64,000 nucleotides of DNA from Ephydatia muelleri (Eukaryota > Porifera > Demospongiae > Spongillida > Spongillidae), in the NCBI GenBank assembly GCA_013339895.1, contig JABACO010000013.1:6388190-6452189 (forward strand), in the 5' to 3' direction. This document shows, in pieces, positions 11,159 through 27,911 of this stretch (positions are counted from its first letter, which is position 1; every line of letters begins with the position of its first letter). The notes under the pieces were generated by a model that was not told the DNA's origin, did not search any database, and worked only from the letters and a program-made list of their open reading frames with translations. Both the position numbers and the translations under genes were made by a program.

Positions 11159-13713
11159 GCAAAGATTGCATCAGCAGAGAACATGGGTGCGAGACGAAGA
11201 GATGGATGGCAAGGAACACTGCAATGTGCGTAGATGTGTGTGTGCATGTGTGCGTGCATATGTGTGTGTGCATGTGTCTGCATGTATGTGTGCGCATGTG
11301 TGTGTGCATGTGTGTGTTCATGCATATTTACGTGTATGCACACTCATGCTGGTGGGATGGTTGTATAGCCTTAACGTGGTACTCTCCATTGCACCACAGG
11401 AAACGAACAAATACATCCCACCAATCACACTGCCAGTTTCTGTTGCCAATGGCGACATGGGCCTCTACCCAGAGCAACCAGACTCAGTCAGCCACTGTGG
11501 GGAGGAGGTGGACCCCAAGTGGGAATTCCCCCCGGACCTCCTCCAGCTGTCAGAGGTCTTATACGATGGCTTCTCCACGGTCCTTTACAAGGGAACAGCC
11601 AATGGTATTAAGAGCGACAAGGCAATAGACGTGGCTGTGAAGTGCTGCAAGGACCAGGCCTCTGAGGAAGATGTGAGAGCTCTCATTGCTGACATGGAGC
11701 AGCTAGCTGGCCTTGGATCACATCCAAACATTGTCGGCCTCTTACGCGTGTGTACAGTTGAAAGTGAGTCGTCAGAAGTGTCTCTCTTCCTCCTCTTATT
11801 GTGCTTTATCATGCAGTGCCTTTTTTCCATGCTTGTTTTCACCTCCTCATTCATTATCACATTTCACCACACACAAAACCACCTCTCACTCCCTATCCAC
11901 CCTTTCCATCTCTCTATTTACTTCAATGCCAATAGTTTGGATTCTAGTTTCCATATATTGCACACCCATTCATTAAATGTATTCCTTAACCAGCACAGCT
12001 AGTGGTTCTCCTTATTTTGCTGGGGTATGCAAATGTCCATATGAATAATTAGTCTGATATTTTATCCAGATAACTCTGTCCTTTAAAAACACCTCTTGTT
12101 TCTCTCTATATATAGGCCCTGTGTGTATGGTGGTGGAGTACATGTGTCATGGAGACCTTCTGGGATTCCTGAGGGCATCCAGGGGACACCATGGAATGTA
12201 CACAGTCTTCCCAGGCAAGAGAGAGCTGCTACCATCTCTCAACCTCACATCCAGAGACCTCATCAACATTGCCACAAAGATTGCCTCAGGAATGACATTC
12301 CTCGAAGAGAGAAAGGTATAGACTGGCACTTCTCCCCTCCACCACTAAGTCGCACCCACTCTTATTGCTCAGGTGGTACATGGCTCGTTGTGTGCTCGCA
12401 ATGTTCTAGTGGGAACGAGCCTGGACATTAAGATCAACCTGCGGACTTATGACCTGAACAGAGACAGCGTTCTGAAATGGATGTCACCAGAGACACTGTT
12501 TGATGGAACATCTACCACATATAGCGATGTGTAAGCTGCACGTGCACATGCGTTTGCCTGTGTGCATGTACATATGCATGTGTATCGTGTACTGCGCATG
12601 CGTATACGCGTAAGTACGTGTGTTCGTGTACGTGTACGTGCGCATCAGCATGGTATGCGCATGCGAGAGCTTGTGCATGCTGTATGTGTGCATATGGATG
12701 TTGCATGCAAGTGCCTGCCTATTTTTTTTGTGTCTGTATTTGTGCTGCATTAACCGTTTTTGCCAGTGATTATGCAGTCGAATAAACGAGTGAATGTAGT
12801 TGAGGCGCTTGTGCATGGTACTACAAATTGTCTGCTATCTTCCCAGGTGGTCTTTTGGTGTGACGATGTGGGAACTGGTGACATTGGGTAAGCGAGGTAG
12901 TTTTTGGCTCATGTGCACCTGTGTATTTGGATATGTGTGTGTGAGGGTGTGTATAAACATGTGAGGGGGGATGTGCATGTGACAGTGCTTGTGATGCATA
13001 CATGAATGCAGGCATACTAAACATTGTGCCCTCACAGATGCTATTAGCATACCAATTATATCCGCCTTAATTCCTTGTACATATTACAATCTTACCAAAT
13101 GTGACCATTCCTAGTCTCCCCTATGGTTGGAACAAATCACATCCCAAACCTAATGCAAGATTGTTGGAAGAGACAAGAACCCCTTTCCATCCAATGTCTT
13201 AAGGTCCCATTCTATTAAGTAATATTTAGCCCCTGTCACTGAACTATCTGACCATTAGCTCTTGTAATTTTCAACACATTTATCATTAATTGCTTCTGTT
13301 CTTCCTTCTATCCTTTAGGGGGTACTCCATATGCAGAAATCCTTCCAGTGGACCTGTACCCGCAGCTCTATGGAGGCATGAGGATGGCCAGACCCCCACA
13401 CTGTGCCCCCGAGGTGTACGAGATAATGAGAGCTTGCTGGGACCACAATCCCGTTGGTCGGCCCACATTCGCTGATATGTGTGAGAGGCTAGACTCATTG
13501 TGTACGTCAAAAATGGTAAGTTGCACAAGGGAACTGGAATAGAAGAAGGATACCATGCATCCTGCATACATTATTGATCCATGCATCCTGCATACATTAT
13601 TGATCCATGCATAAACAATGTTCTTTTTTTTTTTTTTTCAGAGTGTTCTTGACCTGCGGAACTATGATGGCAACGAGTACTCACAATTCGATGAACTAGC
13701 AACAGTCCTCTGA
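11159..13713 (+). CDS. Receptor pseudokinase gene A, 3' part only
   Basis: Exons by GT-AG signals and by match to genes B and C: 11159-11225 (juxtamembrane, RQRLHQQRTW), 11400-11763 (N-lobe), 12116-12315 (hinge), 12373-12530 (catalytic loop and activation segment), 12847-12887 (WSFG helix), 13319-13515 (C-lobe) and 13642-13713 (tail, stop TGA). Phases agree at every junction. The Tyr-kinase-like fold is clear: VAVK lysine, [19 protein letters not shown]. Catalytic residues are missing: the HRD loop reads HGSLCARN and the DFG site reads KINLRT. The Gly-rich loop keeps one of three glycines. The tail is LDLRNYDGNEYSQF. No exon for ectodomain, signal peptide or membrane helix was found upstream, because the gap and repeats intervene. 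It is probably an inactive receptor acting as a binding or scaffold partner, which is inference. Whether a full gene exists cannot be said. It is closest to gene C. Confidence 0.85.
11233..11346. repeat. TG-rich simple repeat in gene A intron
   Basis: gtgtgtgtgcatgtgtgcgtg-like dinucleotide DNA lies between the juxtamembrane and N-lobe exons of gene A. Another TG/CG-rich tract lies at 12,540-12,700 in a downstream intron. Confidence 0.85.
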
Positions 13714-14133
13714 CATCTGCATGTACTCTAACCTCAGATGATCTCCCATCTGGGCTGTCTTAGCTGCTCTTCTGCTAAGCAGGGTGGCAAGATGGCATGC
13801 CTTACTCTTCTCTACATCTGAACATCCTTCCCTTCTGCGACAAACCAACTCTCTTTCATCAACTGTGACCATCTACTTCTCCAAAACAAAAAGCTCAATC
13901 CATTTTATATATTGTTATTATTCCTCAGTCCGTTTCCATCTCTGTTGTGGTCGGTCATTCATTTCAATATTATTATATACATAACATTATATTTATACAT
14001 TGTGTAAAAAGAAACAATTCTCCCTGAGCCACACACTTCACCCGAAGGCCAATACATGGACCTGCCAGACACAACGAACACACACCCTATCATACATGGA
14101 GTTAGGGTGCAACAGTTGAACACATGCAGTATT

Positions 14134-14335
14134 GGGTACATTTGTGTGCTGAAATCCTTCCAGTGCATGTATGCATGGGCCTGTCGTTCTATGGAGGTCT
14201 GAGAATAGCCACTCCCCTCCCTCTCTGTGGCCCCCCCCCCCCCCCCCTCCCGAGGTGTACGAGATAATGAGAGCTAGTTGGGGCCATGTGACAATCTCGT
14301 TGGTTGTCCCAAATTCCCCTGACTTATATGTGTAC
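14134..14335 (+). pseudogene. Decayed duplicate of gene A C-lobe exon
   Basis: This stretch matches the gene A exon at 13319-13515 in order: gaaatccttccagt, ttctatggagg, ccgaggtgtacgagataatg and others. It has many substitutions, a long C homopolymer (about 17 C at 14,229-14,248) where A has cccacactgtgcc, and no intact frame. It is a partial tandem duplication about 0.6 kb downstream of gene A. Confidence 0.8.
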
Positions 14336-14375
14336 AGCCCTTAATTCGAGTCTATGATTGGTGCTGATGCCTTGC

Positions 14376-15810
14376 GTCTATGACTGGTGCTGATGCACAC
14401 ACATTGGCAAGATTCCTGTCGTTTTTGGATCAATCAGTATCTCAAGAAGGTAATTGTCCATTTTACTATTGTGATGTTGGAAACTAAATACCTACAAGAT
14501 TACAAATACCGTCCTACAGTTGTCCGTTAACGCTCTCGATAACAAATTGCATAGGAATTCCTGCCAGGGCCATGAAATGCAACAGGAAACAGCCTACGAC
14601 TGATGCATGAATCTGCTGCACGTGCTAACCGAATGTAGCTCATTGAATTGTAGAATTGGTCTATATACTGAATGCATGCGAGTGTGCATGCGAGATCCTT
14701 GGAGAACACACACGCACTACAGCTTATGTCCTGAGGTGCGCTGTTTCGTTTACGATGAACATATGCCTCTGCATTGAGTAGCCAGAGCCTCGGAGTAGCC
14801 AGAGCCTCGGAGCAGAGCTAATGCTTATCATTTGAAATTGCTTTCTGAATGGAAACCTTATAAGTTGCTGGTAACAAACACTATGTAAGCTTGCATGCAT
14901 ACATGTGTCGTCTTCGTCCGTTCTGTGAGAGGCAACTACATAATGTAAACATGTCTGAAACGACCAAATTTCGTATGCCAAGCGTTCCTCAAATATATGA
15001 CCTCATTACCGGAGGTAGCGTATACACTTGACACCCCAACCGCAGGGCGCATGTGTCACTATGCATGTGGTTCGTCAGTGACGCGTGGTCATGTTTGTGC
15101 GGTGAATGGTATTTTATGCCAGTGCTGTGGTATCTTATATGCGAGACCACTTTTAAACGAGTCAGCGACATTATCAAGAATGCGCGTCTCTGTGTTTAGC
15201 CAGGCCCAGATTTAGGGACATACGGACCCTGGGCAATCGGGCCCGTGCTCCATTGAGTTGCAATTATTGAGGTTCATTTCGTGAGGAAGGATGATATCAG
15301 CAGGGGAGCCTCTAGCAATCTCCAGTGAGGAAGGATGATATCAGCAGGGGAGCCTCTCCAGTGAGGAAGGATGATATCAGCAGGGGAGCCTCTCCAGTGA
15401 GGAAGGATGATATCAGCAGGGGAGCCTCTCCAGTGAGGAAGGATGATATCAGCAGGGAAGCCTCTCCAGTGAGGAAGGATGATATCAGTAAGGGAGCTCT
15501 CCAACGAATGAGTGAGTGCGGAAGCCCTAAAGGAAGCTACAATTAGGCGAACTAGCAGCTGCAAATTATTCTCACGAGTCGCAGAACGTTCATGACCAGA
15601 GTCATTTATAAATTAGCTACAGTAACTAAGTGACTTACCGCCCACTCCGTTGTAGAAGCATACACTGTACATGCATGCATGCATATGCATGATCGCTATG
15701 AATGATGAAATGTCGCATGCATGGGCTATCAGTAGCGGCATATTGATACTGATTGATCCAAAAACGATAGGAATCTTGCCAATGTGTGTGCATCAGCACC
15801 AGTCATAGAC
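14376..15810. mobile_element. Candidate non-autonomous element with 65-bp inverted repeats
   Basis: 14376-14440 and 15746-15810 are inverted copies of each other with one mismatch in 65 bp (cctgtcg against cctatcg in the same orientation). The 1.3 kb between them has no transposase-like frame but contains a 36-bp minisatellite. No target-site duplication is visible next to the repeats. It could instead be an inverted duplication unrelated to transposition. Confidence 0.45.
15279..15510. repeat. 36-bp minisatellite, about 6 copies
   Basis: The unit is gtgaggaaggatgatatcag then caggggagcctctcca, period 36 bp (15325, 15361, 15397). The first copy carries an extra 9-10 bp. The length is a multiple of three and the plus strand stays open (RKDDISRGASPV), but there is no other sign of a gene. 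Confidence 0.93.
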
Positions 15811-15960
15811 TTAGCAAATCAACAACTGAATAGAGCCCTGGCCTGCATGGGACGTCTAGGCGATATTGTTGCATGGCATGTCTTACGCCCAGTCGGCATA
15901 TTGAAATCGGAGACAATATACTTCCAGCAAGTTGTGCGTGTGCTTGTGCTTGTTACACGA

Positions 15961-16028
15961 ACAATGCGGCAATGCAGCGACACATCGGCTGCACAATGCG
16001 GCAATGCAGCGACACATCGGCTGCACAA
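15961..16028. repeat. Tandem duplication, about 35 bp
   Basis: acaatgcggcaatgcagcga plus cacatcggctgc occurs twice in direct tandem. A similar two-copy duplication of about 38 bp (gtgccaggcctttcctgtcg and following) lies at about 16,349-16,425. Confidence 0.85.
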
Positions 16029-16597
16029 TAACGTGTCTTGCCAATACAGGTCACAGGGAAAAAAATGATTTTACGATGGTAGAAATGTAATGTATTTTTG
16101 TTGCAATGCAGTGTATATCGTGTGGTAAAACATTGTATATGCGTTATTTGAAATACAACAAAATTGTGCTTTTACTACGGTTGTATTTTTCACAATGGTT
16201 GTAAATTTTACTATGAATTACAACGTATTTACAGTAAGAATACATCAAATTTCAACGTTACACGCGGCATGAATGGCAATAGAATACAATCATTGCATTC
16301 ACGTTTTACAACGTTTGTACAACGTTTAACAACGTTGTACTACGCCTCGTGCCAGGCCTTTCCTGTCGTCTCGTACCCAGACCCGCAGTGCCAGGCCTTT
16401 CCTGTCGTCTCGTACCCAGACCCGCATGCAAATATTGTGCACAAAAAAATTTGTTTCCCAAAACGTTCAATAACGAACCATATAGCAGCAATACACGCAC
16501 TACAGTATAGTGTCTTCTTTTGATAGCCCAGCAGCTCTGTTAAGGGTAACCCTTTTTTCTTCCACTAGCCGGTTTCCAACATGTGCCATCATTTCTC

Positions 16598-17513
16598 TCA
16601 ACGTACAGTTCTTCTTTGGCCTTGGAAGCCAGCATCATCAATTGCTGATACCACTGAATTAAGGCTTGGTTTTGTAGCATGACTCCTACTCCACCACTTT
16701 TTGGTAACCAGAACAGCATCAGCTTCATCCACGACATTTGCGATCTATAAGAATTGAAAGTAAAACTGGATATTTTGTAACCTGAACATACCATTTGTTG
16801 GCTATGTAGAAATTCTTTGTTGAGCCTGATCGACCTTGCTCTCTGTAGCTCATAGTCAGACCTTTCATCACCACAATCTGCACCATTCAATTCCAAACCC
16901 TAATGAGTAATTGAGGTGATTGAACTGCATCATATGAATTTGCTCACAAGACACTGTTTAGCTGTTGACTAAATGTTGTGTATTAATTGGAATGATAATT
17001 TCTTACATGCATGCAAAGTGCATACCTCCGATCCTGACAGAGCAGTGCGCCTATTTGTACCTGCTCTCAATGGTAGCTCCATCTGCGATCTGGATGGTGT
17101 AGATAACTGCTTTGTTGTTGCTGGCTGACTTGAATGTGATGTACTGCAAGGCAAATCAGTCACAGAGGTAGAGGTATACTGCACGCGTGCATGTGTTTTT
17201 GCAACACAGAGATTTTCTAACACACGCACAACAGTTGTGAACCTGCAATTAAAAAATAAATAAACCTTTTGGCAGCTTCTGGAGTGACGTGACTGCTTGG
17301 TGGGGATGGAACCTACGATAAAGAAAGCAACAGCAATAAAACGCAAGCAGCACCATATAGCTATTTGCAAACCGTTTCGAAATCCTCAATAGTTGGTAAC
17401 TCGTGACTGCCCTGTGGCACAGTAAAAAAAAAGTTTTGTGTGTGTGTGTGTGTGTGTGCGTGTGTGGCATGGTTCATTCATTAGATATCCGTTACATCGA
17501 TTACATCAGTACC
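16598..17513 (-). CDS. Multi-exon gene F, unknown function (3' part)
   Basis: Five minus-strand exons join in compatible phases with GT-AG borders: 17373-17411 (GSHELPTIEDFET), 17266-17312 (VPSPPSSHVTPEAAK), 17026-17143 (Ser/Thr-rich), 16792-16899 (contains SDYELQRARSIRLNKEFLHS) and 16744-16598 (IANVVDEADAVL..., stop TGA). A further exon ending at 17513 (AANEVNNLKRPLKS) also has the right phase; its start was not settled. The first exons look disordered. The LQRARSIRLNKEFL stretch is a short amphipathic helix with a pattern seen in various nuclear proteins, but I do not recognise the family. A possible start codon lies near 17,812. Intron DNA includes a GT tract at 17,437-17,468. Function unknown. 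Confidence 0.55.
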
Positions 17514-17999
17514 GATTTTAGAGGACGCTTCAAGTTGTTGACTTCATTTGCGGCTCTGCAGAAACTTGCTGGTTTGCCTTCACTAGCACTATATACACTC
17601 TTCCTTCCGACTGCCAACCGTCGTATGGCCTCATCAATTGGCCGTTCTCCACGCGCACACCACGATACCGCGAATTGTACCGCAAACCAGAGGTGGGCAC
17701 TCCGATTAACGAGTCGAGAGAGGAGTAAAGCGCCCTTCAGAGTCATCTTCTAACTCTAGTTGTTCTACACCCTCAACTGTAACAACTATATAGTCTGCTC
17801 CGGCCATCTCCATCTGCTACATACAATGAATGACCTTACCAGCGGTTGACGGCTAAATTATTCATTCAAAACCGCGCGCATTCATCACGTGCGAAGATAA
17901 GCACTTAACACAAACAAATATGCCTGTCCGACTATATCACGTTATGCACCATATAGATAAAAGTGCGCAGCATTAATTCAATCCAAACGAACGAAGCAG

Positions 18000-18302
18000 G
18001 TTCCATTTCCTTGCCCCCTTTGTAACGGCGAACAGCGTGACAAAAGAACAGCTGTAAGTCATGCTCTCCGATACAAGTGCAGTCCATCAGTTCTAGAGGA
18101 AAGTGATAGGCGTCTTGCGGAGGTTGAAGGTTCTGTTGAGGGAGGTATGACAACAGTCAATGACAGCCATCCTGTGGAGGAAGAAGGTATGATAATCGAT
18201 AATGGCCATCCTGATGAATACGAAACACAGCACACTAGTTTTGAAGACTCCCTTACCCCATATGCAAACAAAAGACTCAAACCAGATGGTGGACATGCAT
18301 AA
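18000..18302 (+). CDS. Possible exon or gene G with Cys/His motif, unknown function
   Basis: A frame of 100 codons follows an AG acceptor-like site at 17,998-17,999 and ends in TAA. It starts VPFPCPLCNGEQRDKRTAVS and continues into an acidic tail. The C-x2-C pair followed by H and C could be a small zinc-binding motif. No start codon was found in this frame, so an upstream exon would be needed. It lies divergent to gene F. Coding status is uncertain. Confidence 0.35.
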   Translation, partial: VPFPCPLCNGEQRDKRTAVSHALRYKCSPSVLEESDRRLAEVEGSVEGGMTTVNDSHPVEEEGMIIDNGHPDEYETQHTSFEDSLTPYANKRLKPDGGHA

Positions 18303-18490
18303 TGTGGCACGTGTCTTCAAAAAGATGGTAAAAATCAACAGTTAATGGTATAGCTACTATGTACAGAGTAGGTGAGTGCAAGACCACCAGTCTGAAGGTA
18401 CTGAATGGATAGTGCAGATTACAGCCCTTCTTGTGTATGGACCAGTTAACAATGCATATGCACACTTCTTCAATGGTAAACTACTTTGCA

Positions 18491-19302
18491 ACAAGATCAC
18501 ACTCCCTGCCCATCACAGAGACAGCTCTGTCAGAAGGGCAACACTAGCCGACATACGGTTGACTTGATATTCTAATTAATCACCACATACACATACAGAA
18601 CGCTACACAGGCACATATCGAAAGACACCCAAAGTGTCACAACAAGATCACACTCCCTGCCCATCACAGAGACAGCTCCGTCAGAAGGGCAACACTAGCC
18701 GACATACGGTTGGCTTGATATTCTAATTAATCACCACATACACATACAGAATGCTACACAGACACAAGAGGAAAGACACCCAAAGTGTCACAACAAGATC
18801 ACACTCCCTGCCCATCACAGAGACAGCTCTGTCAGAAGGGCAACACTAGCCGACATACGGTTGGCTTGATATTCTAATTAATCACCACATACACATACAG
18901 AACGCTACACAGGCACAAGAGGAAAGACACCCAAAGTGTCACAACAAGATCACACTCCCTGCCCATCACAGAGACAGCTCTGTCAGAAGGGCAACACTAG
19001 CCGACATACGGTTGGCTTGATATTCTAATTAATCACCACATACACATACAGAACGCGACACAGGCACAAGAGGAAAGACACCCAAAGTGTCACAACAAGA
19101 TCACACTCCCTGCCCATCACAGAGACAGCTCTGTCAGAAGGGCAACACTAGCCGACATACGGTTGGCTTGATATTCTAATTAATCACCACATACACATAC
19201 AGAACGCGACGGCACAAGAGGAAAGACACCCAAAGTGTCACAACAAGATCACACTCCCTGCCCATCACAGAGACAGCTCTGTCAGAAGGGCAACACTAGC
19301 TG
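18491..19302. repeat. 151-bp tandem repeat, 5.4 copies
   Basis: Starts of acaagatcacactccctgcc fall at 18491, 18642, 18793, 18944, 19095 and 19243, giving spacings of 151, 151, 151, 151 and 148 bp. Copies are nearly identical, with a 3-bp deletion in the fifth. The unit includes gctctgtcagaagggcaac and attctaattaatcacc. Satellite-like; no gene inside. Confidence 0.95.
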
Positions 19303-20119
19303 ACATACAATACACACCTATACCAGGGAATGTTCTGATTACAATACTGTACATGTAAACACATAGAAGAGTGAACAGTTGACTCACCCTATGTCGGACC
19401 ACCGTCACATACACAGGTGCATTGGCATTGATTCACATTAGTAGAAGGCCAGCACTGTTGCGCACTTACTGAGGGCATGAAGGGAAGCAAGACAAGAATG
19501 TATTCGAATGCACACTTGTAGGCCAACACATGCCGTCACGCACCTATATATGTAAATACCGAAAGCGGTGCGCACTAAACAAGATGAAAGTGGTCTAGAA
19601 TAGAAACGCACATGCACACACAATCGCACTTATCTAACGCCGCCCAGCATACTGAGTACACGCACGCACTTCTTCAAACACCGCTCCTCCCAAACCCCAT
19701 TTACGATTGATGCGAGAATGAAAGATTAACGCACAAGCTGAGTAGCATGTTGTTCAAAAGACAAGAGATACTCAACTTTCCGTCCTCCCGAGGAGCTCAC
19801 ACAAAGACCAACCATCACGTGTTACGTCGCGATTTCTTTAAGTAAGGAGTCACGTGATCAATAATTTGTAACCATTGTAAACCCTTGTATTTGGAATTAC
19901 GCAATGTTTTCACTACGTTAGTTTGCCCAAATGCAATAGCTTACAACGTTTTGTCGTGGTACATCACTCGAATGTTGTAATTTGTTGTAATTTTTACAAC
20001 AACGTATAGCAGCAACGATGTATTTGAAAAAACCATGGTTGTTCTATGTTGTAGAGAATGGTAAAACATGGTAAAATAACCATTGTATTTTCAACTTTTT
20101 CCCTGTGGGTACACCTGCG

Positions 20120-20120
<1 letters not shown>
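19303..20120. other. Intergenic, AT-rich, no gene
   Basis: No exon recognised. From about 19,865 the DNA contains many short motifs of the type acaacgt/gttgtaa. These resemble, in inverted orientation, those at 16,055-16,340. Confidence 0.4.
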
Positions 20121-20206
<86 letters not shown>

Positions 20207-20270
20207 TGCATGTGTGTGTGTGTGTGCATGTGTGTGTGTGTGTGCGTGTGTGTGCGTGTGTGTGTGTGCG

Positions 20271-20333
<63 letters not shown>
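20121..20333. repeat. (GT)n microsatellite
   Basis: More than 200 bp of GT with sparse gcg and gca interruptions. Confidence 0.98.
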
Positions 20334-20334
<1 letters not shown>

Positions 20335-21960
20335 GGTTTGTGCGTAACGCGGTATGTATATGTGTCACACCAATCCTCAAACTAGGCATGAATATCGCAC
20401 TGGAAAGGTGATGCGGTCACTGTAAGCTTGCATGAAATTTGACTTATAACAACTTAGATTTACATCGCGGATGTTAGTACCAGACCTAGCTGGATGCTAT
20501 AACTGACCCATAACCTGAAAGTTAGATAAGCTATGATCTAACGCGGGTCAATACTACATACATGCACAAGGTTATATCCTAATTAGGACGAAGTTACTCA
20601 AGTGGATGGGTGCATGCATGCACTGTCAAATTTCTTAATACCATTGTATCTGAGCGCACCTTCTGTGTGTACACTTCATGTGTACCGCAATCTGTATGAT
20701 TATGTGAAACGATTTACGAATTGTCCGCGTCCTATGAATTGAATAGATATGATTTGCATCACGATATTCACTGCGTTCCAAAACCTCTTGTGGTAAAAAG
20801 CCTCGTGTACCGCATTAAGAGGACGGTAAACATCAGGATCGGGTCATCACGCCCCTTGTTTGCAAGACCCGCCCCCCCTCCCCCCATCCTCCTGTTGGAA
20901 CGCTGGGCCCGCCCTCTGGTGTATTAACGTGGGACGATTCCGTGAGCGCGCATATCTTCGCTGCATTGCTCGCATTCTTCTCAGGACTTAGCTGGAGTGC
21001 TTGCGAAGACTAGGTCCCGATGACTAATCGCCAGTCGCTGAAAGCTAGACCACTTGGATCGGACGATAATATGCAAACCTTAAGAGGTACGTGCGTGAGT
21101 GTGCGTGTGTGTGAGTGAGTGGGTGCAAACGAGCGTGTTGGAGTGCTGGAATGACAGGAGAGGGCCTTAAGTGGTCTGCGGCGTGCAGTCCTTTCAGTGG
21201 TCAATTAATTCCGTATTAACAAAACTTATACGGCTACTCACCAACAACCGAATGTTCGCAATATCACGTTCATCGCGGCACTACGTACGCTTGTTCCAAC
21301 ACTTTTTCTGCTGCAGCACGTTTTGCTGTGGCAGATTTGGCCAGACGACCCGGCAGTATCGTATCCTTCGCGTAAATACCAAACAAACGCTGATGCATGC
21401 ATGCACGGGTAGTCTGTGTGGAAGTGACATTATTTGATTTATTAAAACTCGCCAAATTTGGGGCTTCTATTTACAAAGAGCATTTTCCCTCTGGCTGTTG
21501 CGGCATGTGTGTGATCAAATGCACTGACTACACCGGTACAGTAATTATTCTTATGCTGCTACAAGCACAGCAATAAAACGCTTTCCAATTGATTTATAAC
21601 TGTGGCACAAAATGTTTACATACCTCGTAAAAATGATGACGTACCAGAATGTAAGTGATAAATCAATTAGAAATCAAGAATTGCTGTGTAGTAAGATCTG
21701 TATATTTAGTCATAGAATTCATTAGTTATATCCAGCCGCTGTCCATGAAAATCAAGCGCCTTTCTACCCGTCGCTATAACTATCAAACGCTACAATAAAC
21801 AAAATCATGTCATTCAAATCAGTTATTTTATTAGTACAGTGATCTGTAGACATCATAAAATGACGTAATGGCTACTTGGCAATGGATAGTGGGCGAGGGA
21901 AGCGGATAAATTCACTTAATGACGACTATTGCAAAGAGCACTACATGTTTTTCTGTTGCA
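20334..21960. other. Upstream region of gene B; no clear gene
   Basis: A possible non-coding or short first exon lies at about 21,020-21,086 (atg followed by 22 codons, then a gtacgt donor). An intron acceptor (ctgttgcag) sits 14 bp before the chosen start codon of gene B, so an upstream 5'UTR exon is likely. No TATA box or other promoter element could be defended. Confidence 0.4.
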
Positions 21961-21975
21961 GGTCAAAAAAGCGCG

Positions 21976-27775
<5,800 letters not shown>

Positions 27776-27844
27776 CCATCACTTCCATGACATCATCTCT
27801 GACATCATAGCATCATCCACTTTTCTGTGACATCACCTCTCTCT

Positions 27845-27911
<67 letters not shown>

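Noticed and set aside
9347..11321. Frames of 400-565 codons across the gap
   Set aside because: They are produced by the 1,000 N and flanking purine/pyrimidine repeats.
20721..20927. Short frame upstream of gene B as a gene
   Set aside because: No splice context, no motif, and composition not different from the surroundings.
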